A stretch of 64,000 nucleotides of DNA from Candidatus Ligilactobacillus avistercoris (GTDB lineage Bacteria > Bacillota > Bacilli > Lactobacillales > Lactobacillaceae), in contig DWXB01000019.1 of the NCBI GenBank assembly GCA_019119415.1, forward strand, positions 40,832 through 104,831, written 5' to 3'. Below are positions 20,901-28,345 of the stretch, piece after piece. Every line of letters starts with the position of its first letter. Position 1 is the first letter of the stretch. The position numbers were made by a program, and so were the translations under genes. Under the pieces are notes generated by a model. It had not been told where the DNA came from. It ran no database searches and saw only the letters and a list, made by a program, of their open reading frames with translations.

Positions 20901-21412
20901 TCATCCTGGAGGATATCCGCGCCGGTCACGTAGGTTTTTACCCCTGCGGTTTTTGCTCCCTGTTCGAGCTTTTCGCGCATCTGGGCAACCGGTTCCTTCT
21001 TATCAACGTTTAACTGCAGCAGTTCCGTTGTTTTATCCTTAGAAATCAGCTGCTTTTTCGTATACTTGTTTTCATTTGGCGCCGTCATCGCCTTAATATG
21101 ATACCGCTGCTTATGCGCCTTCAGGTACGAAATCGTCGTGTTAATCCGGTGTTTCTGCTGGGCACTCAGCTTATCATTTCCGTTATTAAACACCACGACA
21201 ACTTCCCGCGTGTTGTCCATGTGATGTCCCCAATGATTTTGAATCACCTGGGCCACCTGACTATTCGCTGATGCTGGAAGCTTAATTTGGCCCTTTTCCC
21301 GCACCAACGCGCTAACATTTGGCATCATGAAAAGCCCTACAAGAAGCAGAACAATCCAAACCAGCGCCTGAGCAATGTAGCGCCGTTTATGTCGTTGGTT
21401 TTGTTCGTTCAT
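17903..21412 (-). CDS. MMPL/RND-type exporter with a long heptad-repeat extracellular domain
   Basis: A 1169-residue membrane protein with two MMPL halves. Helix 1 is near residues 12-30. The first set of five helices is about 190-340, including FGIGTDYNILLFDQF. The second set is at the C-terminus, including ALGVDYSIFLMMRYRE. Between them (about 470-880) lies a very long, Gln/Asn/Gly-rich heptad region of the LxxGxxxL type, as in YhgE/Pip-like and YdfJ/YdgH proteins. Start at 21412 has AAGGAG upstream; 44 further in-frame codons upstream lack support. The divergent TetR gene almost certainly regulates it. The substrate is unknown; envelope lipids or toxic compounds are plausible. Confidence 0.9.
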   Translation of the reverse strand: MNEQNQRHKRRYIAQALVWIVLLLVGLFMMPNVSALVREKGQIKLPASANSQVAQVIQNHWGHHMDNTREVVVVFNNGNDKLSAQQKHRINTTISYLKAHKQRYHIKAMTAPNENKYTKKQLISKDKTTELLQLNVDKKEPVAQMREKLEQGAKTAGVKTYVTGADILQDDFDAETEEGIKKTELITIIFIFIVLAYVFRSPLTPIFSLLSVGISFLISLSVVMNLAKHFGFPLSNFTQVFMVVVLFGIGTDYNILLFDQFKEELSKGLDRVTATRNALKVAGHTILMSGSTVLIGFATLGLAKFSIYKSTLGVAVAVAVLLLALLTLNPFFMALLGQKIFWPTKQFNGSSKSKLWHWISSNAVKMPLLGLGVAVLCALPFLLSGSHPLNYDTLVELRDTLPAKEGFRVVQKHFTPGTAEPTTLYIRTNHRLDNEKDLREIDALAQRLQRVPGVKTVATVTEPGGGRIKQLYVKDQLGTITSGMKDARKGLNQISNGLNGAVAQMQGANLQGGIDGVNMLAAGSNQLLSGSEQLQAGANTLANGAGTLGNGLNLLNAQQGAIQNGTGQLVDSIGQLQNGANQVANGLSQVQQQVQSQLNPQQLSQLNSALNSMNSALNALNNMPDMGKVQQTAQSLEQNSNKAKNDAAALQQALGKMGGNGVDTNQVANQVANQVAGAVSGLSPQQKQQLQGALQQAVGQMQQQNSGAVNDAKSAAQNLQNDMGNVQQAGNQLSSQLNTLKSASDQLNNLKQQASGMNVGAMQQQLNQLQSSASQLSNVLGQLQNGSAQVANGLNQLQNGASGMQNSLQQYTNGVASAAAGANQLENGAALLAAKQGELTAGLSTLNDGITQMATEMQGLIGQMQQLEYGLQTASAGAQKINDGVGAANSYLTGLKNSAAADTYYVPKNILKSKTYKTAEDSYLSADKKAVKFTIILDMNPSSLRAMHKVDELRAIVNQSVKGTPLVGATVALGGQSAKTNDTHKVAQNDFMRTAAIMLTGILLALMVITRSVLQPFYIVGTLLLAYVMSLDITRWISTVTMGHSMLTWNTPFFGFVVLIALGVDYSIFLMMRYREFDMGSATPAKRIVTAALEIGAVVISAATILSGTFAALIPSGVLTLIQVALVVIIGLIILVFAIPLIIPSLLRLTYPLTDRMEKEAEVVRRRKK
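19385..19420 (-). repeat. Three tandem copies of a 12-base repeat inside the MMPL gene
   Basis: GGCGACCTGGTT is repeated perfectly three times and encodes NQVA repeats on the minus strand. The unit is a multiple of three, so copy-number change would keep the frame. Confidence 0.85.
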
Positions 21413-21455
21413 AATATTCTCCTTTCTTCCCTTTTCACTGTTTCTCGCGAAATAA

Positions 21456-21577
21456 ACACAGTGTTGCTTTTCACGTATCATGATACCGCGATTATAACCC
21501 CGCGACAACGGACAAAACCAGCGAAAGTGTTGCCCTAATTTCATTGATTATTGGTTTTTTAAGCAACAATATGTTGT
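21456..21577. promoter_or_regulatory. Candidate TetR operators between the MMPL and tetR genes
   Basis: CAACAATATGTTG (21564-21576) is a perfect inverted repeat around ATA, and AACACAGTGTT lies near 21457. Both sit in the divergent control region, where a TetR dimer would repress tetR and the exporter. I infer the operator role from position only. Confidence 0.5.
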
Positions 21578-21624
21578 TTTAAGAGAAGAACATGGTAGGA
21601 TAAACGTAGCGAGGGGGAGTACAT

Positions 21625-22251
21625 ATGACAGTGCACGGAAAAGTCGCAACAACGCAACGAAAAATTAAGGCCGCCTTTATTTACCTGGTAAACGAAAAGG
21701 GCCTCAGTCGCGTGACCGTCAAGGACATTACGCAAGCGGCGGACATTAACCGGAGCACGTTTTACAAGCATTTTGTGGATAAACCGGCCCTGGTTGGCCA
21801 CTACGAGCAAACCATCCTCACGGAAATCGCCGCTTCATTAAATGATGGTTTCATTAAGCATTTACCAGAAAACGGCGTGGCCACCGCTGAATCCCAAATG
21901 AAGTTGTACGCAACGGTTAGTAAAATCGTGGATTACATTTACGAGGAGTTTGACCTCGCCAAGGCGCTTCTCGGTCCGAACGGGGATCCCCACTTCGAGG
22001 ATAAGATTAAGCGTTGGCTAATCGACATCATTGATAAGGACCTCGACATCATCAAGGGAAACCACCAGATGACGCCCACTCTCCCCAACGACTACGCGCA
22101 TGAAATCATTATTTCCCAAATCCTTGACATCATTAAGCTGTGGTTGACTAAGGACAACCCCGAACCACCCCAGCAAATTACCGAAATTATCATGCGGACC
22201 CGCTACATGAGTCCCCACGATATTCTGGGGGTTACTAATTCTGGAAATTAA
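21625..22251 (+). CDS. TetR family transcriptional regulator
   Basis: A 208-residue regulator. The N-terminal helix-turn-helix is clear: TQRKIKAAFIYLVNEKGLSRVTVKDITQAADINRSTFYKHFVDKPAL (about residues 9-55). The C-terminal domain fits the TetR_C_7/8-like group often seen in Lactobacillaceae next to exporters. GAGGGGGAG lies 7 bases before the ATG. It is divergent from the MMPL exporter, the usual arrangement for local repressors. Confidence 0.92.
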   Translation: MTVHGKVATTQRKIKAAFIYLVNEKGLSRVTVKDITQAADINRSTFYKHFVDKPALVGHYEQTILTEIAASLNDGFIKHLPENGVATAESQMKLYATVSKIVDYIYEEFDLAKALLGPNGDPHFEDKIKRWLIDIIDKDLDIIKGNHQMTPTLPNDYAHEIIISQILDIIKLWLTKDNPEPPQQITEIIMRTRYMSPHDILGVTNSGN

Positions 22252-22252
22252 A

Positions 22253-22290
22253 GAAAAACGGATCGTCCAAATAAGGATGATCCGTTTTTC
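22253..22290. terminator. Bidirectional terminator between tetR and ackA
   Basis: AAAAACGGATCGTCC pairs with GGATGATCCGTTTTT, with one G-T pair, between convergent genes. Confidence 0.9.
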
Positions 22291-22307
22291 ACACGTTATC
22301 TTACCAA

Positions 22308-23516
22308 TTAATGACTAGCAGCCTGTTCGCGTTGCTGCTCTGCCTTAATTTGCTGAACCATGAACAGTTCCTCGTTTGTTGGTACAAGAAGTACCTGCAC
22401 GGCCGAATCCGGCGTTGAAATCAATCCTTCGCCCCCGTGATTCAGTTGCTCGTTCTTGGTGGCATCGAGCTTAATTCCCAGAAGTGCTAGTTGGCGGCAC
22501 ACTTCCTGGCGAACATACGCATCGTTTTCACCGATTCCCCCCGCAAAAGCGATGGCATCCACACCACCCATCTCCACGGCATAACTGCCCACAAACTTAA
22601 CAATCCGGTTAATGAAAACATCCACGGCTAACTTTGCCCGCTCGTTGGTTTCGTACTGCGCCATAATATCCCGCATGTCCGAAGAAATCCCGGAGATGCC
22701 ATACATTCCCGATTCCTTATTGAGCAGGTTAAGGACTTCTCGGGCGGATTTTCCCAGTTTATCCATTAAAAACGGGACGATCTCGGGGTCCACGTCCCCA
22801 CTCCGGGTCCCCATCGTAATCCCGTCAAGGGGCGTAAAGCCCATCGACGTGTCAAAGGCGTGCCCGTCACGATCAGCGGTAATTGACGCCCCGCCACCCA
22901 GATGCAAGGTAATGATGCGCAAATCATGAACATCCCGGTCAAGGAGGGTCGCTACCCGGTTCATCAGGTATTCATGGCTGATCCCGTGCTCCCCGTACCG
23001 CCGAATGTGGTATTTTTCGGTGTATCTATAGGGAAGACTGTAAATCGCGTTCATTTCAGGCATCCCCAAGAAGAATTTACTGTCAAAAACCGCGTACTGG
23101 GGAACGTCAGGTAAAACCCGCTGCATAAGTTTAATGTACTTGGCCTCCATCGGATTATGAAGCGGCGCGTAATCACTCATTGCAATAATCTTTTCTAACC
23201 GCTCGGGGGTCACCCGCACTGCATGCTCGAACTCGTGGCCCCCTGCAACTACCCGGTGGCCCACACACGAAATCTTATCCAGCGTCGTAATCCCTAATTC
23301 CTGAATCTTATCAATAATTAACTGCGCCGCTGCAGCGTACGTTAAATTATCAACGATCGTTTCGTCCTGCTTGCCGGCATACTTAATGGTTAATTTTGAC
23401 TGGGGGAGGTTAATCCGTTCCACTTCTCCCCGAGCCAAAAGCTCCTCCGTCCTCATCCGAAACAACTTCCACTTAACCGACGAACTTCCCGCATTCATAA
23501 GAAGAATATGTGCCAA
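22308..23516 (-). CDS. ackA: Acetate kinase
   Basis: It makes ATP from acetyl phosphate, the last step of the acetate branch of phosphoketolase metabolism. The 402-residue protein begins AHILLMNAGSSSVKWKLF (family N-terminal signature). It contains VGHRVVAGGHEF near 86, ITLHLGGGASITADRDG near 205 and FAGGIGENDAYVRQ near 322. The start codon appears to be TTG at 23516 with GGGGATGG upstream. It is monocistronic, with a terminator behind and TATAAT at 23545-23550 ahead. Confidence 0.96.
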   Translation of the reverse strand: MAHILLMNAGSSSVKWKLFRMRTEELLARGEVERINLPQSKLTIKYAGKQDETIVDNLTYAAAAQLIIDKIQELGITTLDKISCVGHRVVAGGHEFEHAVRVTPERLEKIIAMSDYAPLHNPMEAKYIKLMQRVLPDVPQYAVFDSKFFLGMPEMNAIYSLPYRYTEKYHIRRYGEHGISHEYLMNRVATLLDRDVHDLRIITLHLGGGASITADRDGHAFDTSMGFTPLDGITMGTRSGDVDPEIVPFLMDKLGKSAREVLNLLNKESGMYGISGISSDMRDIMAQYETNERAKLAVDVFINRIVKFVGSYAVEMGGVDAIAFAGGIGENDAYVRQEVCRQLALLGIKLDATKNEQLNHGGEGLISTPDSAVQVLLVPTNEELFMVQQIKAEQQREQAASH

Positions 23517-23544
23517 TTAGACCATCCCCAATCATTTTGTTCCT

Positions 23545-23550
23545 ATTATA
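23545..23550 (-). promoter_or_regulatory. -10 element of ackA
   Basis: TATAAT on the minus strand, 29 bases upstream of the ackA TTG start. The -35 is poor. Confidence 0.5.
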
Positions 23551-23612
23551 CCGTACGCCTCCTTCACCAAAACCCCCTATTTATTAAATAGATCCTAACA
23601 AAGCCGGTTTCC

Positions 23613-23705
23613 GTTACAAAATATTACAAATATAGGGGAATATTACAGGAACAGCCGATTTCGTAATTTAGCTGCTACACGGGTGTCACCTTCCTCCCGT
23701 ATACT
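23613..23705 (+). promoter_or_regulatory. Three-box promoter of the first Apf gene
   Basis: GTTACA (23613), ATTACA (23623) and ATTACA (23642) are followed by TAATTTAGCTG (23664) and a -10 TATACT (23700). The same elements occur at identical relative spacing upstream of the second Apf gene (26028-26115). No good -35 is present, which suggests that an activator binds the boxes. Confidence 0.75.
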
Positions 23706-23789
23706 ATGAATCGTTGGTTCGGGGAAACGATATCCCGAATGAGTAAGAAGTATAGCAAGTATCATACATTACAGGAGTGAAGATATTTT

Positions 23790-24356
23790 ATGAATTTAAA
23801 GAAGACACTTGCATCTGCAGCAGCATTAGGTGGAGTTTTTGCCGTTAGCGCCGTTGCTAAGGCTGACACTGTAACCGTTAAGGCGGGTGACACGCTTTCA
23901 ACATTAGCCCAGAAGTACAACACAACGGTTGACGCAATCGTTAAGCAAAACCACATCTCAAACGCTAACCTGATTTACGTTGGGCAGCAGCTTCAGATTG
24001 GGAACGACAACCAGGCTCAGTCAAGCAACCAGAACAACGGCCAGGCTAACAACAACGCCGCTGCTAACGTCCAGAACCAGAACAACCAGGCTACCACCAC
24101 GCAGAGTGACAACGGCGGCCAGCAGTTATCAGGTTCTGAAGCAGCCGCACGGGCATGGATCGTTGCTCGTGAATCAGGTGGCAACTACAACGCACGGAAC
24201 GGCCAGTACATCGGTAAGTACCAGCTGAGCGCTAGCTACCTTGGCGGTGACTACTCACCAGCTCACCAGGACGCGGTTGCTAACCAGTACGTTGCTAGCC
24301 GGTACGGTTCTTGGGTAAACGCTCAGCGCTTCTGGGAATCACACGGTTGGTACTAA
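23790..24356 (+). CDS. Apf-like LysM surface protein
   Basis: A 188-residue secreted protein. The signal peptide ends near AVAKA-DT (residue 25). One LysM domain follows (about 27-70, TVTVKAGDTLSTLAQKYN...IYVGQQLQIG), then a Gln/Asn-rich linker. The C-terminal domain (about 118-188) has AARAWIVARESGGNYNARNGQYIGKYQLS and a closing SHGWY. This layout is that of lactobacillus aggregation-promoting factors, with a lysozyme-like C-terminal fold. It probably binds peptidoglycan and affects cell shape or aggregation. The second copy at 25124-25945 shares its domains and promoter. Confidence 0.9.
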   Translation: MNLKKTLASAAALGGVFAVSAVAKADTVTVKAGDTLSTLAQKYNTTVDAIVKQNHISNANLIYVGQQLQIGNDNQAQSSNQNNGQANNNAAANVQNQNNQATTTQSDNGGQQLSGSEAAARAWIVARESGGNYNARNGQYIGKYQLSASYLGGDYSPAHQDAVANQYVASRYGSWVNAQRFWESHGWY

Positions 24357-24385
24357 GATTTAGCATCAGCTAATAAATAGGTATT

Positions 24386-24417
24386 GAAAAACAGGTCCTT
24401 AACGGGGCCTGTTTTTT
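24386..24417 (+). terminator. Terminator of the first Apf gene
   Basis: AAAACAGGTCC pairs with GGGGCCTGTTTT and ends in a run of six T. Confidence 0.85.
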
Positions 24418-24421
24418 GTGC

Positions 24422-24964
24422 TTAATCATCGTTTTCATCCAGGTAATCAAAGAACCGGGGAATCAACGCTGTGAGCTCGTCCGTTACCTGATAAAAAACG
24501 AACTTGCCCTGCCGGTGCGGCACAACCACACCGCTCTCCCTTAACAGCTGCAGGTCGCGGGAAACGGTCGACTCGACACACCCTAATGAACTGGCGAGCG
24601 TTTGGGTAGTCTGCGGTTGCTCATTTAGAACCCTTAGAATGCGTAACCGCAACGGATCACCCAACGCCTTTAAAAACCGCTCTAAGGACGGGAATGCCGT
24701 TTGACTAATAACCTTATCAAACCCGTAATTAATAATGGCGTTGTTTTGGCTCTGCGAAACAAACAGGTGCGGCCACGTAAACAGACTAGGAATTAAAAGC
24801 AGGACCCCGGAGTTACCAATATCAATCTCCTGATCAAAGGGTTTGGTAACTACGATTTTATTATTATTCCAGAAGATCCGGTCCCGTTGCAGCGCAGTTA
24901 TCAAGTGGGAAAAGCCCTGCTGTAAAAGTGCGGTTTCCTCCTGGATTTTCCAAGTTAACAGGAA
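24422..24964 (-). pseudogene. ArsR-type regulator, 5'-truncated remnant
   Basis: The visible frame ends with a clear winged helix: FPSLERFLKALGDPLRLRILRVLNE, then TTQTLASSLGCVESTVSRDLQLLRESGVV and GKFVFYQVT. Before it stands a segment, IVVTKPFDQEIDIGNSG and LLLIPSLFTWPHLFVS, known from the middle of larger ArsR-like regulators of roughly twice this length. The frame stays open upstream of any start codon as far as a TAA at 24965-24967, encoding WKIQEETALLQQGFSH, so the N-terminal part is missing. Translation could restart at a TTG at 24904, without a convincing ribosome site. Loss probably came with the deletion that truncated the neighbouring transporter. Confidence 0.75.
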
Positions 24965-25047
24965 TTAGGACCGGCTACCTCGTCACGCTTATCCTCATCG
25001 TTTTAGTCCTCATTATAAGCCGGCAAACGCCCCGTCAGCGCGCATAG
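24958..25047 (+). pseudogene. C-terminal remnant of an MFS-type transporter
   Basis: A plus-strand frame without start encodes LTGIRTGYLVTLILIVLVLI then ISRQTPRQRA and a TAG stop at 25045. This looks like the last transmembrane helix and basic tail of a major facilitator transporter. It begins exactly where the divergent regulator remnant breaks off, so both appear to be the two ends of a formerly divergent regulator-exporter pair. The fragment is too short to identify the subfamily. Confidence 0.65.
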
Positions 25048-25068
25048 CTGCAATCATCAAGCCCATAC

Positions 25069-25103
25069 AAAAACGGGAAGGCCATTCGACCTTCCCGTTT
25101 TCA
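25069..25103 (-). terminator. Terminator of the second Apf gene
   Basis: AAAACGGGAAGG and CCTTCCCGTTTT form a perfect 12-base stem with an 8-base loop, next to the apf stop; A/T runs on both sides allow either direction. Confidence 0.88.
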
Positions 25104-25123
25104 GTGTTATTTTTTTATTAGTT

Positions 25124-25945
25124 TTAGTACCAACCACACTGCTTCCAGTGGTTCTCGGCGTTAACCCATGAACCATACCGGCTTGAAACGTACTGGTTAG
25201 CAACCCGGTCCTGGTTAGCTGGTGAGTAGTCACCGTGTAAGTATGACCGTGATAACTGGTACTTCCCGTAGTAGTTTCCGTTCGTGGCGTTGTAGTTCCC
25301 GCCTGACTCGCGGGCAACAATCCATGCCCGGGCAGCAGCATTAGCAGCATCCAGCCCACCGTTGTTTGATGACGTGTTGTTTGAAACAGGGGCCTGGGTA
25401 GAACGAACGACGTGTTGCACCGTCCGGTTAGCGTTGTTGTAGTTAACCTGGTTTTGCCGTTGAGCGTACTGTTTTTCATCAGCTTGCTTCTGCTGCGCCT
25501 GTTGAGCAGCCTTAGCAGCAGCCTCTTCTTGAGCCTTTTGCTGGGCTTCCTGCTGAGCCTGAGCGGCAGCAGCTTGGGCCTGAGCATTTGCCTGCGCCTG
25601 CTGCTGTTCCTTAGCAGCCTGGGCAGCGGCATCTTGCGCCTGCTGAGCAGCAGCTGCCTGAGCTTCAGCGTTTGCCTGCGCCTGAGCGGCAGCAGCTTGG
25701 GCCTGAGCATTGCTCTGCTGAACCGTCTGGCCAATCTGGAGCTGCTGACCAACAAAGATCAGGTTCGGGTTCTGCAGGTTATTCTGCTGTGCAATCTGGG
25801 CAACCGTTGAGTTGGTCTCCTGAGCAAAGCCCCAAACCGTATCCCCCTGCTGAACCGTAACAACATCGGCATTAGCGGCAACTGATCCTGCAGCTACGAC
25901 CCCCGCCATTGTTGCAACTGACATTAAAACCTTGTTCAACTTCAT
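25124..25945 (-). CDS. Apf-like LysM surface protein with long Ala/Gln linker
   Basis: A 273-residue secreted protein. The signal peptide ends near AANA-DV (residue 27). One LysM domain (about 29-72) is followed by a highly repetitive Ala/Gln/Glu linker (about 75-165) that is probably helical or coiled coil. The C-terminal Apf domain (about 200-273) has AARAWIVARESGGNYNATNGNYYGKYQLS and ends QCGWY. It is a paralogue of the 188-residue protein, with a longer stalk and an extra Cys near the end where the other has His. Both are probably peptidoglycan-associated. Its promoter carries the same three-box motif. Confidence 0.9.
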   Translation of the reverse strand: MKLNKVLMSVATMAGVVAAGSVAANADVVTVQQGDTVWGFAQETNSTVAQIAQQNNLQNPNLIFVGQQLQIGQTVQQSNAQAQAAAAQAQANAEAQAAAAQQAQDAAAQAAKEQQQAQANAQAQAAAAQAQQEAQQKAQEEAAAKAAQQAQQKQADEKQYAQRQNQVNYNNANRTVQHVVRSTQAPVSNNTSSNNGGLDAANAAARAWIVARESGGNYNATNGNYYGKYQLSRSYLHGDYSPANQDRVANQYVSSRYGSWVNAENHWKQCGWY

Positions 25946-26022
25946 AAACTAAACTCACTCCTGTAAACTAATCTTTTATTTACAACTAATCAATCCCTAG
26001 TCCCCTAGGGTAACTATCTCTA

Positions 26023-26115
26023 AGTATAAGGAACATATGTAACAGCCTTTTGCCAGCAAAATTACTAAATGGCGTTATTCTGTAACATAAGCGTTATTTT
26101 GTAACATTCTGTAAC
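26023..26115 (-). promoter_or_regulatory. Three-box promoter of the second Apf gene
   Basis: Read on the minus strand, GTTACA boxes start at 26115, 26105 and 26086, TAATTTTGCTG starts at 26064 and TATACT at 26028. The distances (10, 29, 51 and 87 bases from the first box) equal those in the first Apf promoter. No consensus -35 is seen. Confidence 0.75.
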
Positions 26116-26127
26116 ATAACAAAAATG

Positions 26128-26793
26128 CTACCCTTCCTGCCGGTACCGCCGCACAACGTGGTGAAGCCGGCGAAAAAGTAACACTCCTGCAATCAGAAGT
26201 AGCAGCCCGCCCCCGACAATTAATAAGCGCCGGTAGCTCCCCCGTAAGAGGGCGTCACCCCCAAAGGCATACAAAAAAGCAGTCGGCAAACTGCCGCCAA
26301 TAACTGCCGCAGTAATCTTCGGGCCCCGAAGCCGCGCTTTAACTACCGCGTAACTCACCAGGGCAGAGGGAATCACCGGAATCATGTAACCCAACATTGC
26401 GGTTATTCCCGGATAGCCCGTTGCTCGCAAGTTAATTCGGGGATGTTTTTTATTCTGGGCTGGAAGCTTAGCGAGGGTCATAATCACACCGCTATTTCCA
26501 AGCGCCATTCCAATGACGTTCATCAAAAATCCCACAATCGGACCGTACGCAACCCCATTAAAAACGCATACAATGGAACTTGATACACCAGGAACCGCCG
26601 TCATTGCAGCGGTTAATAAAATTAAAATCACCGCACTTACCGGACCGTGGTGGCGTAATAGTTGCCGTAAACCCGTTCGCCCAAGGGGTAACCCTAACCG
26701 AAAATCAGGATAGTACTGATGAACAACCAATATTCCTAAAATGATAATCAGGACAATGCCGCCACCAACTAACCATTTCCGTTTATCCTTCAC
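26128..26793 (-). CDS. TVP38/TMEM64 (DedA-superfamily) membrane protein
   Basis: A 221-residue protein with about six hydrophobic segments. The family region reads LTAAMTAVPGVSSSIVCVFNGVAYGPIVGFLMNVIG, then LGYMIPVIPSALVSYAVVKARL, the typical re-entrant Pro-containing helices of the VTT domain. Proteins of this superfamily have been linked to lipid carrier flipping, but the role here is not known. I take the GTG at 26793 with GGAGG 5 bases upstream; a TTG at 26805 overlaps that site. It is the last gene of the RR-HK-dacA operon. Confidence 0.85.
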   Translation of the reverse strand: MKDKRKWLVGGGIVLIIILGILVVHQYYPDFRLGLPLGRTGLRQLLRHHGPVSAVILILLTAAMTAVPGVSSSIVCVFNGVAYGPIVGFLMNVIGMALGNSGVIMTLAKLPAQNKKHPRINLRATGYPGITAMLGYMIPVIPSALVSYAVVKARLRGPKITAAVIGGSLPTAFLYAFGGDALLRGSYRRLLIVGGGLLLLIAGVLLFRRLHHVVRRYRQEG

Positions 26794-26805
26794 GTCAACC
26801 TCCAA

Positions 26806-27054
26806 TTAGCCTAACCACCAACTAATCGCTATGATTAGCACCAGGACAACAATTAATCCCCATTCCTGGGCAGTTAACCGCCGCCGAACAATCCCGGCTG
26901 CCCCCGTTGTACAGAGTGCCAACCAGCATAGCGGCGAAAGCCACCGTAACATCGTCGCCCGTCCAAGAAAAAAGCCAAGGGCCGCTACCACAAACAGGGC
27001 AATTACCAATAGCACCGTTGCCCCATAAAATATCCGGGTAAATCTTTCCCGCAT
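26806..27054 (-). CDS. Small three-helix membrane protein of unknown function
   Basis: An 82-residue protein with three predicted helices (about 10-30, 36-55 and 65-81) and an RRRLTAQEW loop. I do not recognise a family. It lies 10 bases after dacA and 12 bases before the TVP38 gene, so it belongs to the operon. Its position suggests a link to cell-wall or membrane homeostasis; this is only contextual. Confidence 0.7.
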   Translation of the reverse strand: MRERFTRIFYGATVLLVIALFVVAALGFFLGRATMLRWLSPLCWLALCTTGAAGIVRRRLTAQEWGLIVVLVLIIAISWWLG

Positions 27055-27064
27055 CCTTCTCCTC

Positions 27065-28324
27065 CTATACTAATCGCATCAACCGGGCCCACCAGCTCAG
27101 CCGGGCAGTCGACTGCGTGGCTTCGACTGGAAGTTTTATCGTTGTTGTTCCATCCATGCATCGCAACCCCCGGGCCGTTAAGTTAAGGGTCCCCACCCGC
27201 TGATCACGCGCGACCGGCGCTACGAATTGATTATTTTTAGCGTGACTTGGGAGGGCCGTCACCCGTTTTTGAAGCTGTGCTCCTTTCCGAACCCAAACGG
27301 CCGTTTCCTTTCGGGGAGCAACCGTAACGCGGTGTTTATGCCCGTTCATTACACGAATTATCCGTGCTCCCCGAACCGGCCGATGGGCTGCAATGCGCTG
27401 TACGTTGTAATTATTAGTTACCTGGTCCAGTAACTGTTTAGTTGCCATAAACCGCGCATTCTGGTTGTCATTAGGTACCCCTAAGACAACCGTAATCAAC
27501 CGGCGACCCTGCACATCAACAACGCCCACGAAGCACTGGCCTGCTGCCTTTGTTAGCCCCGTTTTCAGTCCTAAAACGTGGTACGCCGGATCAGCTGCCG
27601 CTCCACCCGGCAACATTTGGTCAGAACCCTGGTATTGGTGACCGGCAAACGTAATTTGCCGCTGTTGACTCATCTTTAGTATTCCAGGATCCGCCCGTAA
27701 CAGGTGCTGCGTTACAACCACGAGGTCCCGTGCAGATAGCTGGTCCTTCGCTGTTTTAGAAACACCTGCAACCCGGTCGGCCCCATCATCACCGTTATCC
27801 AAGCCGTTAGCGGTGTACATCTTAGCATCCTGAATTCCCCACCGCTGAAGCTGGGTCCGCATCATAGCCGCAAACTTTGCGGGGTGATTATGGGAAACAG
27901 CATCGGCCAGGGCCTGCGCCGCGTCATTGGCAGAACAAACCAACGCCGCCTGAAAGAGATCCCGCACCCGGTACTTCTTTCCGGCAGTCAACGGAACGTT
28001 CATCAATGTTTTATCCTTAGTTAATCCGGCCGCCGCTTTTGAAACGGTAATTCGTTGGTTCCACCGCAGCTTTCCTGACTTAATCTGCTGCACCACAATG
28101 TATAACGTCACTAGCTTGGTTAGCGATGCAACCGGAACGGCTTGGCGGCTGTTTTTCGCCGCAAGAATCTGACCGGTCTGGTTGTCAACAACCATCTCGG
28201 CCCGGACATTCGCCTGGTTCGCGCGCAATACCCCCGTTTGCGCAGCATAAACTGGAAGGACGCCCCCCACTACGGTTAGGGCAAGAACCACCACTTCCAC
28301 TACCATAATCCCAAAACGTTTCAT
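27065..28324 (-). CDS. dacA: D-alanyl-D-alanine carboxypeptidase (PBP5-like)
   Basis: It trims the terminal D-alanine from peptidoglycan stem peptides. Signal peptide ends near VYA-AQ (residue 27). The penicillin-binding motifs are all present: SLTK with nucleophile S67 and K70, SAN at 131-133 and KTG at 254-256. A beta-rich C-terminal domain ends in an amphipathic tail (LSWWARLMRLV), the usual membrane anchor of this class. The length of 419 residues is normal. It is directly behind the histidine kinase gene, which suggests that this two-component system controls wall modification. Confidence 0.95.
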   Translation of the reverse strand: MKRFGIMVVEVVVLALTVVGGVLPVYAAQTGVLRANQANVRAEMVVDNQTGQILAAKNSRQAVPVASLTKLVTLYIVVQQIKSGKLRWNQRITVSKAAAGLTKDKTLMNVPLTAGKKYRVRDLFQAALVCSANDAAQALADAVSHNHPAKFAAMMRTQLQRWGIQDAKMYTANGLDNGDDGADRVAGVSKTAKDQLSARDLVVVTQHLLRADPGILKMSQQRQITFAGHQYQGSDQMLPGGAAADPAYHVLGLKTGLTKAAGQCFVGVVDVQGRRLITVVLGVPNDNQNARFMATKQLLDQVTNNYNVQRIAAHRPVRGARIIRVMNGHKHRVTVAPRKETAVWVRKGAQLQKRVTALPSHAKNNQFVAPVARDQRVGTLNLTARGLRCMDGTTTIKLPVEATQSTARLSWWARLMRLV

Positions 28325-28345
28325 TCCTTTTCAATCCCCTAAACA

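Noticed and set aside
23600..23660. TTACA boxes as canonical WalR sites
   Set aside because: The paired boxes have a 10-base period, while the WalR consensus has 11; I report them as a distinct motif and leave the regulator open.
25057..25755. A 232-codon minus-strand frame rich in Arg, Leu and Ser overlapping the second Apf gene
   Set aside because: It is the alternative reading of the repetitive Ala/Gln codons of the Apf linker; the Apf frame has a signal peptide, LysM and Apf domains, this one has none.
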